A DNA stretch of 64,000 bases from Cydia pomonella (lineage: Eukaryota > Arthropoda > Insecta > Lepidoptera > Tortricidae), in the NCBI RefSeq assembly GCF_033807575.1, contig NC_084711.1, positions 6,076,001 through 6,140,000 of the forward strand. The letters are read 5' to 3'. The stretch's first letter is position 1, and each line of letters begins with the position of its first letter. This document shows positions 1 to 11,765 of this stretch, one piece after another. A program made the position numbers and the translations under genes. The notes under the pieces are model-generated. The model searched no databases, was not told the DNA's origin, and worked only from the letters and a program-made list of their open reading frames with translations.

Positions 1-237
1 AACAGAAATAAATGGCCAATTGTAGAGGGTAGGTCTTTGGCCGGCCTAACATGGCGAAGAAAGTCTAAAGCAGTTGACCACGCCCGGCTGAGGGCAATAA
101 CTCAAGCAGATCTGGAATCGACACATCGTATATTTATAGCAGCACGAGTTCATCGTGGGAGCGAACTTAAAGGGAAATTACCGGTAAAAGTCATCGGGGC
201 ATTAGGTGTTACAAGAAGCAATAAGTTTGAATGGTGA
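1..237 (+). other. Open reading frame running in from the left edge, unidentified
   Basis: Frame 1 is open from the first base to a TGA at 235-237 (78 sense codons), with no ATG near its start, so it could be the tail of an exon or chance. The composition is somewhat less AT-rich than the DNA that follows, and the peptide is basic (RRKSK, ELKGKLPVK). A weak donor-like AG/GTGTTA lies near 206. I recognise no family. It may equally be a degenerate transposon fragment; left-flanking sequence would decide. Confidence 0.15.
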
Positions 238-511
238 CTTACTAACGATGAAACGATACTGAAGCTGATAATTAATTTATATTGTTTGCAAGCGTTACTT
301 TTCCTGTATTTTTCCTGCGATGGATATTTTATTTATTAATCTAACTATGCCACGTAGAAATTATTAATCGATCAGATATTTCAGGGACGTATTGCATAAT
401 AATAGTGATTTTGTATGTAAAAGTTGTAATATCACTAATAGTATTAGCTATGCAATAGAACCCAATAAAAATATTTTTTTATGTTTTCAGGTAATATTTT
501 GCCACGGAAGT

Positions 512-691
512 TTCGGACAATCGGCCCGATACGAACTTTAAGATACGTCAAACATTTGCTAAAGATACGAATGCCAGTGTCAAAAGTGACGTTTCTTCAA
601 TCAAAAACGTCACTGTGGACACTGACAAATCCAATCCATATCGTATCTTTAGGAAATTTTCAACGTAGCTTAAAGTTCGAATCGCTCCGAA
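512..691. mobile_element. MITE with ~80-bp terminal inverted repeats
   Basis: The two halves are imperfect reverse complements of about 80 bp. Both ends begin TTCGGA and share GAACTTTAAG, then CTAAAGATACGA and AGTGACGTTT toward the centre. This is a non-autonomous DNA-transposon structure with no coding capacity. The short ORFs read across it on either strand are palindrome artefacts. Confidence 0.75.
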
Positions 692-699
692 TAACGCAG

Positions 700-793
700 G
701 TAAGAGACGCCCCAGCGCCCCACTGGTGCATTGGCGTTGGGTTGTGTCGCGTTCTCGCAACGCATTTAATTGGGCATGTGATAAAAAATATAT
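700..793 (+). mobile_element. Truncated copy of the GCGTTG-rich MITE
   Basis: This matches one half of the element at 44147-44314: GCGTTG, TTGTGTCGCGT, CGCAACG and then a CATGTGATAAAAA-like stretch. The partner arm is missing, so it is a broken copy. Confidence 0.5.
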
Positions 794-815
794 AATTTGT
801 CAAGCCATTTTCGCA

Positions 816-908
816 AGTAGAAAAGGGCGGCAAATTTAAAAAATGTAGGCGCGAAGGGTAGTCCTTTGTCCTCCCATAGAAAATTTGTATTTCACGCTTT
901 TTTCTACT
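816..908. mobile_element. Short MITE, AGTAGAAAA...TTTTCTACT ends
   Basis: About 93 bp with inverted ends AGTAGAAAAGGGCG / CGCTTTTTTCTACT. Internally, AAATTTAAAAAATGTAGGCGCGAAGG pairs roughly with CCCATAGAAAATTT. It is non-coding and resembles a common lepidopteran palindromic repeat. Confidence 0.55.
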
Positions 909-1112
909 GGCAATGTGGGTTTGCCAGACTTTAGCGTCGTCGCTGATAAATCAAAAATATTAAAAATAATTGAGTATCTTCCGTAAGTGAATACTTTACT
1001 TTTATTGGACCATATATAAATTTATAATTTATTGACTATCGGGGTATTGGAAAGTGGCAAATTTATATGATTGTCTATTTTAACTCACGACTAAGACATC
1101 AGATATAATAGT

Positions 1113-1200
1113 TGTATGTACAAAATAAGGTGGACATAATGCCATAAGGAATTGTCTACCAGTCATCCATCAGGCCAAACTGATAAAAGTTTCAGGTGCG
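1113..1200 (-). repeat. LINE 3'-end fragment, copy 1
   Basis: Shares GGACATAATGCC, CTACCAGTCA and CAGGCCAAAC-like stretches with 1807-1925, in the same order and spacing. The T-rich side lies to the left, so the parent element would read on the - strand. No coding sequence remains. Confidence 0.5.
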
Positions 1201-1422
1201 GGCAAAAACGAGTATATAACAAGAAAAACAACAACAAGTTAAGTAATTTTTTTTAGTGGGTAATTGCTATTCCGTTACAATATAGTTACAAATTAACGAT
1301 AAACTACAACTACTGTAAATTAAAACTAAAAAAAACATAGCCGAAAATAAGAACTTAGTCAAACAACTCGTCCCTCGCCCCTTCCGGACGCAAAGGTGCC
1401 CATAACGCTCGCCGCGTTGCCA

Positions 1423-1452
1423 CATTACATTTAGTAGTTACTAAATGTAATG
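1423..1452. repeat. Perfect 14-bp-arm palindrome
   Basis: CATTACATTTAGTA, a 2-base spacer GT, then its exact reverse complement. It is probably the core of a lepidopteran MITE, but no longer outer arms are seen. Confidence 0.7.
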
Positions 1453-1806
1453 AATTTACGGATAATTAAATATATCTAAAAATACATACTAGCAGGACCT
1501 ATTGCTAGTATATATTCTTTTGTGATGGTATCAAGATATCAAAACACAGGTAAACAAAGGTACACCAAGATATTTTTGCAAGCTCTTATTTAACTTGCAA
1601 TGTATGTTTGTATGGATGGATGTATACTACTCAAATCTTGCAAGCGGTCTAATTTAGAACCACTTACCGTTATTCGATTGAGCTGAAACTTCACATACAT
1701 ATGTTAGTTGGGTGACAATCTAATATTATGGCACCATCGAGTTGATGTGATGATGGACACAAGAGATGGCCATAGGAACTCTGTCATAAAACAACGCAAC
1801 CTAATT

Positions 1807-1925
1807 TTTATTTATTTTATTGAAACTTTATTGCACAGTAAAAAAATACAGTGACAAGAAGCGGACATAATGCCCCGCGGCATTCTCTACCAGTCAACCT
1901 TTAGGCCAAACAGAGAAGAACACTA
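1807..1925 (-). repeat. LINE 3'-end fragment, copy 2
   Basis: On the - strand it ends CTGTGCAATAAAGTTTCAAT, with a polyadenylation-like AATAAA. Inside it carries GGACATAATGCC, CTACCAGTCAACC and TTAGGCCAAACAGA. The same tail (TTTACTGTGCAATAAAGTTT) recurs on the + strand at 22383-22431. This is a dead 5'-truncated retrotransposon copy. Confidence 0.55.
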
Positions 1926-2553
1926 AGACTGGACGCTTAAAATTAATAGGCACAAATATAAATATAATATGAAGACAAAATAAATACATATTATGACAAT
2001 AATAATAATATAACAATATTAATTTTGTTTGGATATATTAGAATTGTCTCGATGAGTATTTGTTGCCCGTTGAAAGGAAAGTACAGTCAACGATAAAACT
2101 TTCTTTATTTTACAAAAAACTTATTTAAGTACAATTATTTTAAGTCTTGTGATACCAACATACGAACTTAGATATAAATTATAGACCTGAAACTTATCAA
2201 AACAGCAGCCAACGGGAAACAATCGCTTCACTTTGGTTCCTAGATCACGCCTATTATCTAAACTATTACCTATTGTTCTCACTGTGTAACATTATAAAAT
2301 ATTACTACAATTACATTTTTATTGTTTTCGCACAATAGGACATTGAATTTGTCTATTTGATAAATTAGGGAAATAAGGTTAGATACCGTAATTGTTATTT
2401 GTGATCATCTGATAAAAAAAATGTTCATTGAATCGAATATGCTTTGATAAACTACAATTTTATTGTATCATTAAACGTCAATAATATTACCTAATCAAAA
2501 CACATTTTATAAAATGGTCTCTTCTGAGGACAATAAGTTCTCTCAATCTCTGG
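1926..2553. other. No gene seen
   Basis: AT-rich DNA with short homopolymer and ATA runs. I see no credible exon, splice-bounded open frame or repeat structure here. Confidence 0.5.
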
Positions 2554-2633
2554 TACAGTCATCTGCAGAGATAACTGACCCCTGCATAGAAATTTGTTTG
2601 CAGGGGGGTCAACTATCTTTGCAGCTGACTGTA
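2554..2633. mobile_element. 80-bp hairpin MITE with TACAGTC ends
   Basis: Ends TACAGTCATCTGCAGAGATA / TATCTTTGCAGCTGACTGTA are near reverse complements, and the inner ACCCCTGCA pairs with TGCAGGGGGGT. It has the size and TA-bounded ends expected of a mariner-derived MITE. The TACAGTC terminus is shared with 42118-42341. Confidence 0.7.
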
Positions 2634-2870
2634 CAGTACTACATATAAATCCAGTTTTTTATTTGAGTCTCAAGTACTGAAAAGCTGTATTCCTCTAAGG
2701 CTGAGCGACAAAAATAGCTTTAGACTCTCTGAACTAGATACGCGATGACCACAGGAAAGACGCGAACTAGTTAAGCATACTATAAAATGTATATGTTTAA
2801 ACATATCTATGAGATATCTATCCATTTATCTGTCAGATATAGCTAATATTGCTATTCAAAGTCAGTTTTT

Positions 2871-4200
2871 AGGGTTCCGTAGCCAAATGGCAAAAAACGG
2901 AACCCTTATAGATTCGTCATGTCCGTCTGTCTGTCCGATTCTGTCACAGCCACTTTTTTCCGAAACTATAAGAGCTGTACTGTTCAAACTTAGTAAGTGG
3001 ATGTATTCTACGAACCGCATTAAGATTTTCACACAAAAATAGAAAAAAAAACAATAAATTTTGGGGGTTCCCCATACTTAGAACTGAAACTCAAAAAATC
3101 TTTTTTCATCAAACCCATACGTGTGGGGTATCTATGGATAGGTCTTCAAAAATGATATTGAGGTTTCTAATATCATTTTTTTCTAAAATGAATAGTTTGC
3201 GCGAGAGACACTTCCAAAGTGGTAAAATGTGTGTCCCCCCCCCCGTAACTTCTAAAATAACAGAATGAAAAATCTAAAAAAAATATATGATATACATTGC
3301 CATGTAAACTTCCACCGAAAATTGGTTTGAACGAGATCTAGTAAGTAGTTTTTTTTTAATACGTCATGAAATTAAAAAAAAAAATTTTTTTTCATCATAC
3401 CCATACGTGTGGGGTATCTATGGATAGGTCTTCAAAAATGATATTAAGGTTTCTAATATCATTTTTTTCTAAACTAAATAGTTTGCGCGAGAGAACCTTC
3501 CAAAGTGAAAAAAAGTGTGTCCCCCCCCCTGTAACTTCTAAAATAACAGAATGAAAAATCTAAAAAAAATATATGATATATATTGCCATGCAAACTTCCA
3601 CCGAAAATTGGTTTGAACGAGATCTAGTAAGTAGTTTTTTTTTAATACGTCATGAAATTAAAAAAAAAAAAATTATTTCATCATACCCATACGTGTGGGG
3701 TATCTATGGATAGGTCTTCAAAAATGATATTAAGGTTTCTAATATCATTTTTTTCTAAACTGAATAGTTTGCGCGAGAGAACCTTCCAAAGTGAAAAAAA
3801 GTGTGTCCCCCCCCCTGTAACTTCTAAAATAACAGAATGAAAAATCTAAAAAAAATATATAATATACATTACCATGCAAACTTTCACCGAAAATTGGTTT
3901 GAACGAGATCTAGTAAGTAGTTTTTTTTTAATACGTCATAAAATTAAAAAAAAAATTTTTTCATTAAACATATACGTGTGGGGTATCTATGAATAGGTCT
4001 TCAAAAATGATATTTAGGTTCCTAATATCATTTTTTTCTAAACTGAATAGTTTGCGCGAGAGACACTTCCAAAGTGGTAAAATGTGTGTCCAAAGTGGGA
4101 AAATGTTGAACAAGATCTAATAAGAAGATTTTTTTTAATACGTCTTAAATTGTACGGAACCCTTCATGCGCGAGTCCGACTCGCACTTGGCCGCTTTTTT
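2871..4200 (+). mobile_element. Hairpin-ended interspersed element with four internal 285-bp tandem units
   Basis: The 5' end is a hairpin (AGGGTTCCGT ... ACGGAACCCT at 2871-2906) followed by GTCCGTCTGTCTGTCCG. The 3' end is TACGGAACCCTTCATGCGCG with a GAGTCCGACTC hairpin and a GGCCGCTTTTTT tail. Between them ATACGTGTGG recurs at 3118, 3403, 3689 and 3972, a period of 283-286 bp; the last unit is shortened. Two near-identical 62-codon frames inside units 2 and 3 are repeat artefacts. The ends match a family I recognise as widespread in Lepidoptera. It is non-autonomous and its mode of movement is unknown to me. The sister copy is at 10449-11488. Confidence 0.8.
3085..4150 (+). repeat. Tandem array, 4 units of ~285 bp
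   Basis: Each unit holds GTGTGGGGTATCTATGGATA, TAGTTTGCGCGAGAGA, a C-run, CTTCTAAAATAACAGAAT and TTGGTTTGAACGAGATCTAG. Units 2 and 3 are nearly identical to each other, pointing to recent unequal exchange. Unit 4 lacks the middle section. Confidence 0.8.
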
Positions 4201-4238
4201 ACAGTTTTTACCTAATCCCCCTTACTTAAATACTTATA

Positions 4239-4446
4239 CCGTGTTTTCTTTGATTTCCGTTAATTTCAAGGGTGCATCCCTGAGCTTAAATTAAGTAACT
4301 TTCTCAAAGACACCAGTACGGTATTCTAATTAACTCAATTTCGGAGATAAACATATATATATATATTTTAAATGAACAATGCCATTTAGTTTCCTTAAAC
4401 GTACTAACCGATACCCCGAAGTTAACGGAATTCAATAAAAACACGG
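4239..4446. mobile_element. MITE with CCGTGTTTT...AAAACACGG ends
   Basis: Left arm CCGTGTTTTCTTTGATTTCC and right arm GGAATTCAATAAAAACACGG are reverse complements with few mismatches, continuing through GTTAATTTC / GAAGTTAAC. It abuts a - strand tRNA-type SINE on its right and seems to have inserted into that SINE's body. Confidence 0.65.
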
Positions 4447-4575
4447 TGTATACAAACATCTTTAAGTAACTCAGGAACAAATATTTGTGATAAGTACATA
4501 AATAAATGCCCTTACCAGGATGCGAACCCGGGACCTCCTGCTTTATAGGCAGGGTCAATACCGACTAGGCTAGTA
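4447..4575 (-). mobile_element. tRNA-derived SINE, head portion (broken)
   Basis: Read on the - strand: CTAGCCTAGTCGG (A-box-like), then GGTTCGCATCC (B box), then GGTAAGGGCATTTATTTATG and TTGTTCCTGAGT. Same family as 26565-26829. Its 3' part is displaced or replaced by the MITE at 4239-4446, and its 5' end abuts the MITE at 4585-4844. It is not a tRNA gene, as no cloverleaf with an acceptor stem is present. Confidence 0.7.
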
Positions 4576-4584
4576 TATCGTTTA

Positions 4585-4844
4585 TACAGGGTATTTATTT
4601 AGTCACCTGCAATAATTTACGGGCTGAATATATAGGTCATACATGACTTGACTGAACAACTTTTACTCACAAAAAAAAAATACTCTTCCATACAAATTGA
4701 AAAGGTCAGATAGCCAAAATGAATGAAACAGCCAATTTTTTTTCGCGAGTCGGGGTTGGTCCCATAGTAAAAATTGCTCAGTATGGCCTATATACATATA
4801 TTAACCCTATAAATTATTGCAGCTGACTAAATAAACAACCTGTA
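4585..4844. mobile_element. 260-bp MITE, TACAGG...CCTGTA ends, TA duplication
   Basis: Left TACAGGGTATTTATTTAGTC and right GACTAAATAAACAACCTGTA are near-perfect reverse complements. Pairing continues through CTGCAATAATTTA, giving about 38-bp arms. TA flanks both sides (4583-4584, 4845-4846), the target duplication of Tc1/mariner-type elements. No transposase is encoded. Confidence 0.8.
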
Positions 4845-5339
4845 TAAAGTTGATCGGGCTAGTATCGTAATAAGTATCACAACAACAATGAGACACGGTC
4901 ATCAGCATCGTGAAGTGTATAAAAATCAATGTCGAACTACGATCAAATCATTCCGCGTGCTTGATATCATAAGAATGTACACCAGATACCGGCGTCTCAA
5001 TCTGACAGCGTAAATAATCGTAGCGTACGTTTCCGATACACATACGGCGGTTGTGCCATTAATCGTAGAAAGGCGGCTTTCTCCAGCTTCCTAGCGCTGT
5101 TAGAAAAAATGCAACTAAAGGTTTGCGTAAAATGTTGCTTATTCGAATACCTAGTTTATGAATTGCATATCGTAGGAAATCATTATGAACCGTTGTAACT
5201 TTCATAGTGTATTGTTACGAACATAGTTTTTATGTTTTATTGTAACATTTTGTAACATTTTATGAGCAACGAGCTTGAAAAGACGTTAATTTAATTTAAT
5301 GAAAGCTATTAAGTACATAAGGCTCTGAGGAGCATTTTT

Positions 5340-5414
5340 AGGGTTCAAAAAACGGAACCCTTATAGATTCGTCATGTCCGTCTGTCTGTCCGATTATGTC
5401 ACCGCCACTTTTTC
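5340..5414 (+). mobile_element. 5' fragment of the GGGTTCCG hairpin element
   Basis: AGGGTTC...GGAACCCTTATAGATTCGTC then GTCCGTCTGTCTGTCCG matches the first 80 bases of 2871-4200, with a small deletion in the hairpin loop. It then diverges, so only the head is present. Confidence 0.65.
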
Positions 5415-6696
5415 ATTTATAAGTTTATGGCAAAATTTATTTTCCGTTTTCGTTCAGTTTTTTTTTTATGTATAGGACTAAATCACTTTTATTAATTTAT
5501 TATTAGCGTTAGTAAACTAACATGTAGATTAAGTTCAAAACTAACAATTATGTAGACCATTATGTTGTCTATAATAAATAAATAATGTACATATTTTTAT
5601 AATTTATTTTATACTTATTGCAATTATATTTCACGCTTAAACCACTACTAATGTGGACGGTAGCTATTTCCGTATACGTCATTCCTCAACTTTTATTTCC
5701 CAGTAGGCAGGTAAATAAGTACCTACATATGTAATTTGTTTTACTTAAGCTCCTATTTATTATTTAATAATTGCTTAACTTTCATAAGAAATCTGTGTAT
5801 TGTTTATCTTTATTACACTCATAAGAACAGAGTAACAATAGGTAATAATACTAATAATTATGGTTTCTTATATACATTTACCAACAATTTTCTTGTATAT
5901 TATTAATTCAATATCGACGCATTTCATATCGTATTTTATAATATGAATGGAGTGTATTACGCACGCATAAAAGTGCGCATCGGTCAAAGGTCCCTGTCTG
6001 GCAGCCGACGATTTTAGCACCGTCAGTCATTTTCTACAGCAAGTCTCATATAATAAAATACCATACAATCAGAAACTTTAAAGCGTCTTCACGTCTCAGT
6101 CTGAAGGTCATTGATTGGACAAAAGCCTATGTCAACGCGTGACAGGTTTGCATTGACCACTCAATTAACACCTTACACTTAATGCGCCTCACATGAGCTT
6201 AAGATTTATACAGAGTGATTCGGGAGACGTGCGGGATGTCAACTCTACGTATTCATTACTGTGTCGTACATACCAGTATAGATCAGTGCCTTGACTCGTA
6301 CTCGACTGTAATGTCATTAAAGGTTAGATTTGCGCGTCATCGTGGATGACACGAACTATATTAGTGTCACCCTACAATTAGAATACTTCCATCAAATACC
6401 GATATTTTGTGCTTTATCCATGACAAGTTTCAAATTGAATGTCATCAGAGTTTGTTTACTTTTGAAAAATTGTATCTCACTCAATGTGACAATTTATTTT
6501 CTTCATAATCAAAGTGCTGTTATAACAGTTAAAGAGGAGCTTTATTAATTAGGTGTTGTGAGGTGACCAAGGTCATAACTGTAGAAAATAATAATTTTGT
6601 CCTTACCTACCAAAAGGTAAAAACAAAAAAAGAATTAAATGGTATGGTTAAGATGGTAAACGATCCATTTTAACATTTACTGCGTGTACAGCGGTG
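5415..6696. other. No gene seen
   Basis: AT-rich intergenic or intronic DNA. A 72-codon frame near 6330-6548 has neither convincing splice sites nor any recognisable sequence and is treated as chance. Confidence 0.5.
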
Positions 6697-6772
6697 TATC
6701 ACCTGTCACCATGCCTGTCACGTTCTAAAAAGTACGTAAGTGCGAAAGTGACGGGCATAGTGACAGGCGATA
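6697..6772. mobile_element. 76-bp hairpin MITE with 29-bp arms
   Basis: TATCACCTGTCACCATGCCT and its continuation pair with AGGGCATAGTGACAGGCGATA-type sequence at the right end. The arms differ at about four positions around a short loop. No coding content. Confidence 0.65.
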
Positions 6773-7109
6773 AAAATGGAACGATGCTGCCACCACAGGG
6801 TTGGTCCTACTCACGTCACCTCTCATGAATCATTCTGTATCTAACAAAATCCACGATAGATTTACGCTTGGAAGTTTGCCTGTGCAAGATAAATGTGCCG
6901 TAGAATCTGCTATAGAATGGCTTGGTAAAATTACAACTTGGTTTTGGTATTAGGACACAGTACATGAGTGTTTCTACACAAACTAAAACCAGTTCTTTCG
7001 ATCCGTGAAGAATCGAAACCTATTTTAAATAGCGGATGCTTGATAAATGTCGGACACGTTAGATGTGGCAAATTAAGAAACTATCTGTGACCATACAAAA
7101 TGTGCTTAT

Positions 7110-7560
7110 TCTTAACTGCCCCGTGCTCCGCCAAAATGAGCGAAGCGAAGCCTACCTTTTCTCGAAGCACTTCGTCGTTGTTTGAACCCTCATTACTTGG
7201 GTTTGGATTATCCCAGATAAACAAAATTTTCGGCTTATGATATCAATAGTGGACCTATTAAGCATAAAACGTTTCAATTACATAGCTCGTATAGTTTCGA
7301 TTTTATTTATATCAAAAAAGAACAATTTTGTCACTGACTCACTCACTCATCTACTGATGATCATCAAAACTCTAAGGGTAGTGCCTGAAGTCCTAGAAAA
7401 CTGGAATTTGGTATGTCAACTAGTATTAGTACACAAACAACAAAAAATTCTAACACTTGGAACTTTTACCCCCCAACCTCTTAAACTAGGGGATTTAAAT
7501 TTGTATGATGGTTCCGCAAATTTTGATGCTAGAGGTCTATCTACTACTAACAGATATTAG
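7110..7560 (+). repeat. Probable interspersed repeat (CACTGACTCACTCACT type)
   Basis: Contains CACTGACTCACTCACTCATC, then GATCATCAAAACTCTAAGGG, GAAGTCCTAGAAAACTGGAA and ACTTTTACCCCCCAACCTC. I recognise this order as a dispersed lepidopteran sequence of unknown class. A 107-codon frame (7237-7560) runs through it but does not look like a conserved protein. Confidence 0.35.
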
Positions 7561-8138
7561 CACCCCAAAGAGATTCTTGGTCTTCGACATCTTTTCTAAG
7601 ACATTAGAAATATTCCTAATAATATTCTGGAATTGGAATGAAAGTTTATTTCCATATGTATATCGCAGAATTGATTTTTTTGCGGACAAAGTAGCTGTCA
7701 TGTTGTATTAAAGTCAGTGCTTACTTAAGTATTCCTTATTTATCGTAAAGATGTTTCTGTCGTTGACAACAAAACATGTTGTTGATTTCATATAGCACTC
7801 GATTAGATATGTAGTGGAGTGGAAGAAAGCAGGTGCATCCTGTCCTACGCATCTGTTGCTCAACCTGTCAAGCGCAACCGGCGCTGCCCGACCCCAGGGG
7901 TTAGAATGCTTTCTATGTGAATTACGGGTCGAATGTACGTTAGTAGGTTCATATGTCAGGAAGTATTTAGATTTTACAATTATTAAGAATGAAAAGTAAC
8001 AACCAGTGTACTAATTCCTAAACATTATGCAATAAGATAGTTACCTATCGTATAGTTAAAAGCAGGTATGAATCCTGCACATCAGTTACGCAAACTGTCT
8101 TGTGTCGCGTACGCTATATTTGCGTTGATTTGACCTTA

Positions 8139-8288
8139 GAGGGCCTAGCCAAGATGCCAATCGTTTGCGCCGCAGCGAACGAAATTCTAATATCCCTCTA
8201 TCGCACGTAGGTATATGGAAGAGTGATATAGACATATTAGCGTTTCGTACACTACGTCGAAAACGATTGGCATCTTGGCTAGGCTCTC
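8139..8288. mobile_element. MITE, GGCCTAGCCAAGATGCCAAT ends
   Basis: GCCTAGCCAAGATGCCAATC at the left is exactly mirrored near the right end (GATTGGCATCTTGGCTAGGC). Arms are ~30 bp around a ~90-bp centre with GGAAGAGTGATATAG. The same family occurs, more decayed, at 31006-31172 and 60520-60640. Confidence 0.8.
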
Positions 8289-10448
8289 AGGGGTTATAAG
8301 GAATTCTACGTGAATTATGGCCAGAGTAATAAAAGTAAAGAAAGGCATGCGATTTATAATCATTGGTCAACATTAATTAAAATTAATAGTTTCGATTCAC
8401 GTTCGATTGACACGCTACGGCTAGATTGTCTGTTGGTATTTAGGTGATGATTATCAACAAAAGTAAACATATCCAGCAGTGAGGCCTCGGATTTTTGGTT
8501 AACGGTCAGGTATTTATAGGCTGAACGATGCCTAACTCCGTTACTGTCAACGAATACTCTTACAAATAAATAGTTAAGTCAGGTCCAAATGGCAATACCT
8601 AGTTTAAACCTTAATAATTCTTATCGTCAACTAAGTAATTAAAATAACCATTACAGAACGGCGATTGAAGGGCCTTACCAAAAGAGCAAACTTTCCGGTT
8701 TTAGCTATATACCACTTTCCCTACTTCTATTGGGTCATTACACCATCATCAGGCAAAACATCCTACCTGACCATCCTGGACGTTTCTGGGTATCCACTTA
8801 TCGCACATTACTTACATTAGCTGCAGTTTATAGTAGGTATCCACTTATTACTTTCATTCTTGTAGATCTAGTGGAATGAGATTTGTCTAAGGCAGGTTTC
8901 ATCTCAAGATAAGTAGAGGTAACAAGGTGTTGGTGTTGGGAATGTCGGTCTATTACGACAGGGGCTTGCGGTTAAATTCCTAAGTTGAGTTGTTTGTCGT
9001 TTAGTGGTTTTAGAAAATGATATTGGTAATTCGCTACGAGAACCATGGAGGTGTTGAAGCTCAAATTTTCTAGTTGTCTTCACCGCAGCACATTGGGCTT
9101 TCTTCGTTTAAAATGAGGAAGCTACAACCGTACCGTACGTACATTTTCGTAAGTGGCGTCTATCGCGTGATGAAAATAAACGAAAGTAGAACATTCATCG
9201 CGTTTTCATCAATAAACAAATGTAAATGTAATCCCGTGATTTCAGATTGTTAACATTTTATTTGAGTGCTATTTTTCTCATAGATAGGTGGCAGCATAAA
9301 GTCAGGCATATAAACGAAACAAACTGAAATAATATTATATTCCACTTGCAAATCGCTTAAAGCATAGAATCAATTTGAATACGAGTCACATCTCCATAGT
9401 TCCATACTCTTACTGACCCACTTCCATTCATTGAGCGCTGCATCCGCGCCATCGTGCCTATCAGTATTACAAGCGGGTATGCTTCGTACACGTGAGACCG
9501 GAGAAAAGCACGTCCTTTTGAGGGTTCTTGGGCAAAACTGGCAAAATCGGAACTGTTATAGGTTTGCAATATTCCTATTCTTCCATATGTCCTAGTCATT
9601 ACGAGTATATTCAGAAATAACAAGCATTTATGCAACCATACTCGTCGCTGTTGCTGCTACCGCTACATCAATTTGCAGTTTAACTACAGAAAAAATAATG
9701 TTTGTATTAGTGGAGTGTTCCACTTTAAATAAATATTAAAATACTTCTATTTAGGTATACAATTTTTTTTAATTCATTTTCTCAGTGCCTCTGAATCAAT
9801 CTAAAAATAGATTTATTCTGCTTACAATTGGCAAAATAATAGACAGGGTATGGAATGCCTGTACAGAAGTATTTCAAGCCATATCTGTAAACATATCTGT
9901 TTCCGACTGTACCCGGACTGTACAATCAGCCTAAGTATCTCAGCCTTAGGGAAAGTCTTGTTGTGGCCTGGAATCTATTTACATTGCAAGATGAACTTTA
10001 GCTGAGAGATAGTTCCGTGGAACAATGATCTTTGGAATTAATTGTTTGATTTACAGACTAACGGTACGTAATTTAGTTTGCTAAAGGTGTTTATCCTTTT
10101 TGGATCATCAGGGATGTTGTATCAGATTTAAGAACAGTAAGTAGCAAGGCTTGTAGAAACTAGTACAAGTGATTTAAAAGCGACATTATTTAGTACCAAT
10201 CGTAAGAGTAATACGTACAGACACTGGGAATACTTAAACAAAAACATTTATTCCAAAGTCTGATTAAAACTTAACTAACATCAACTACCTATCAAGATAA
10301 CAAGACAATAACAAACTGTAACTCGTGTCCTTGTCCAGCAACTATGAAAGCGGACAATCAAACAGTCGACAGCTGAGAAGGGTCCCAACACGCCTGACAA
10401 GATGGAGACAACTTAATAGTCGGCATAAAGCAATATAAACCACTTTTT
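8289..10448. other. No gene seen
   Basis: Mostly AT-rich. The longest frame (9357-9635, - strand, about 92 codons, opening at TTG rather than ATG) has no recognisable domain and no neighbouring splice signals. It is not called as a gene. Confidence 0.5.
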
Positions 10449-11488
10449 AGGGTTCCGTAGCCAAATGGCAAAAAACGGAACCCTTATAGATTCGTCATGT
10501 CCGTCTGTCTGTCCGATTCTGTCACAGCCACTTTTTTCCGAAACTATAAGAGCTGTACTGTTCAAACTTAGTAAGTGGATGTATTCTATGAACCGCATTA
10601 AGATTTTCACACAAAAATAGAAAAAAAACAATAAATTTTGGGGGTTCCCCATACTTAGAACTGAAACTCAAAAAATCTTTTTTCATCAAACCCATACGTG
10701 TGGGGTATCTATGGATAGGTCTTCAAAATTGATATTGAGGTATCTAATATAATTTTTTTCTAAAATAAATAGTTTGCGCGAGAGACACTTCCAAAGTGGT
10801 AAAATGTGTCCCCCCCCCCCCCCCCCGTAACTTCTAAAATAACAGAATGAAAAATCTAAAAAAAATATATGATATACATTGCCATATAAACTTCCACCGA
10901 AAATTGGTTTGAACGAGATCTAGTAAGTAGTTTTTTTTTAATACGTCATAAAATTTAAAAAAAAAATTTTTTTTATCTTACTCATACGTGTGGGGTATCT
11001 ATGAATAGGTCTTCAAAAATGATATTGAGGTTTCCAATATCATTTTTTTCTAACCTGAATAGTTTGCGCGAGAGAACCTTCCAAAGTGAAAAAAAGTGTG
11101 TCCCCTCCCCCTGTAACTTCTAAAATAACAGAATTAAAAATCTAAAAAAAAAATGATATACATTACGATGCAAACTTCCACCGAAAATTGGTTTGAACGA
11201 GATCTAGTGAGAAGTTTTTTTTTAATGTCATAAAATTAATAAAAATTTTTTTTTCGTCAAACCTGTGGGGTATCTACGGATAGGTCTTCAAAAATGATAT
11301 TGAGGTTTCTAATATCATTTTTTTCTAAACTGAATAGTTTGCGCGAGAGACACTTCCAAGGTGCTAAAATGTGTGTCCAAAGTGGTAAAATGTTGAACAA
11401 GATCTAGTAAGTAGATTTTTTTCTAATACGTCATAAATGGTACGGAACCCTTCATGCGCGAGTCCGACTCGCACTTGGCCGCTTTTTT
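10449..11488 (+). mobile_element. Hairpin-ended element, second long copy, three tandem units
   Basis: Same termini as 2871-4200: AGGGTTCCGT...ACGGAACCCT hairpin at the left, TACGGAACCCTTCATGCGCG and GGCCGCTTTTTT at the right. The first ~245 bp are almost identical between the two copies. Only three internal units are present (GTGTGGGGTATCTA or its variant at ~10694, ~10984, ~11262). A run of 17 C (10810-10826) replaces the shorter C-runs elsewhere. The high similarity suggests recent spread or gene conversion between copies 7.5 kb apart. Confidence 0.8.
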
Positions 11489-11765
11489 GTCACTTGCGGT
11501 GTGAAGACCTTTGTGGACTTCTAACAAAGTTTTTTCAAAACTTAATCGTTTTAATTTCCTATTTTTTTCATTTTTTTTTTCGTGATAACGATACTACTGT
11601 AGATTTTTTTCTTTAATTCAGTTTAGTATTTCCTAAAAATAGAACATAATCTACAATAGTAACATTAAAATCTGCTTCATTAATGTACCTTAATTTAGTA
11701 GAAACTTTTTTTTTTTATGTGATTTTGTGCCCATGGTTAAAAGAAGCAAAATAAAAATACTTTAG

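Noticed and set aside
3366..3840. Two nearly identical 62-codon proteins
   Set aside because: They are the same frame in successive 285-bp tandem units inside a mobile element. The frame is lost in the sister element's units.
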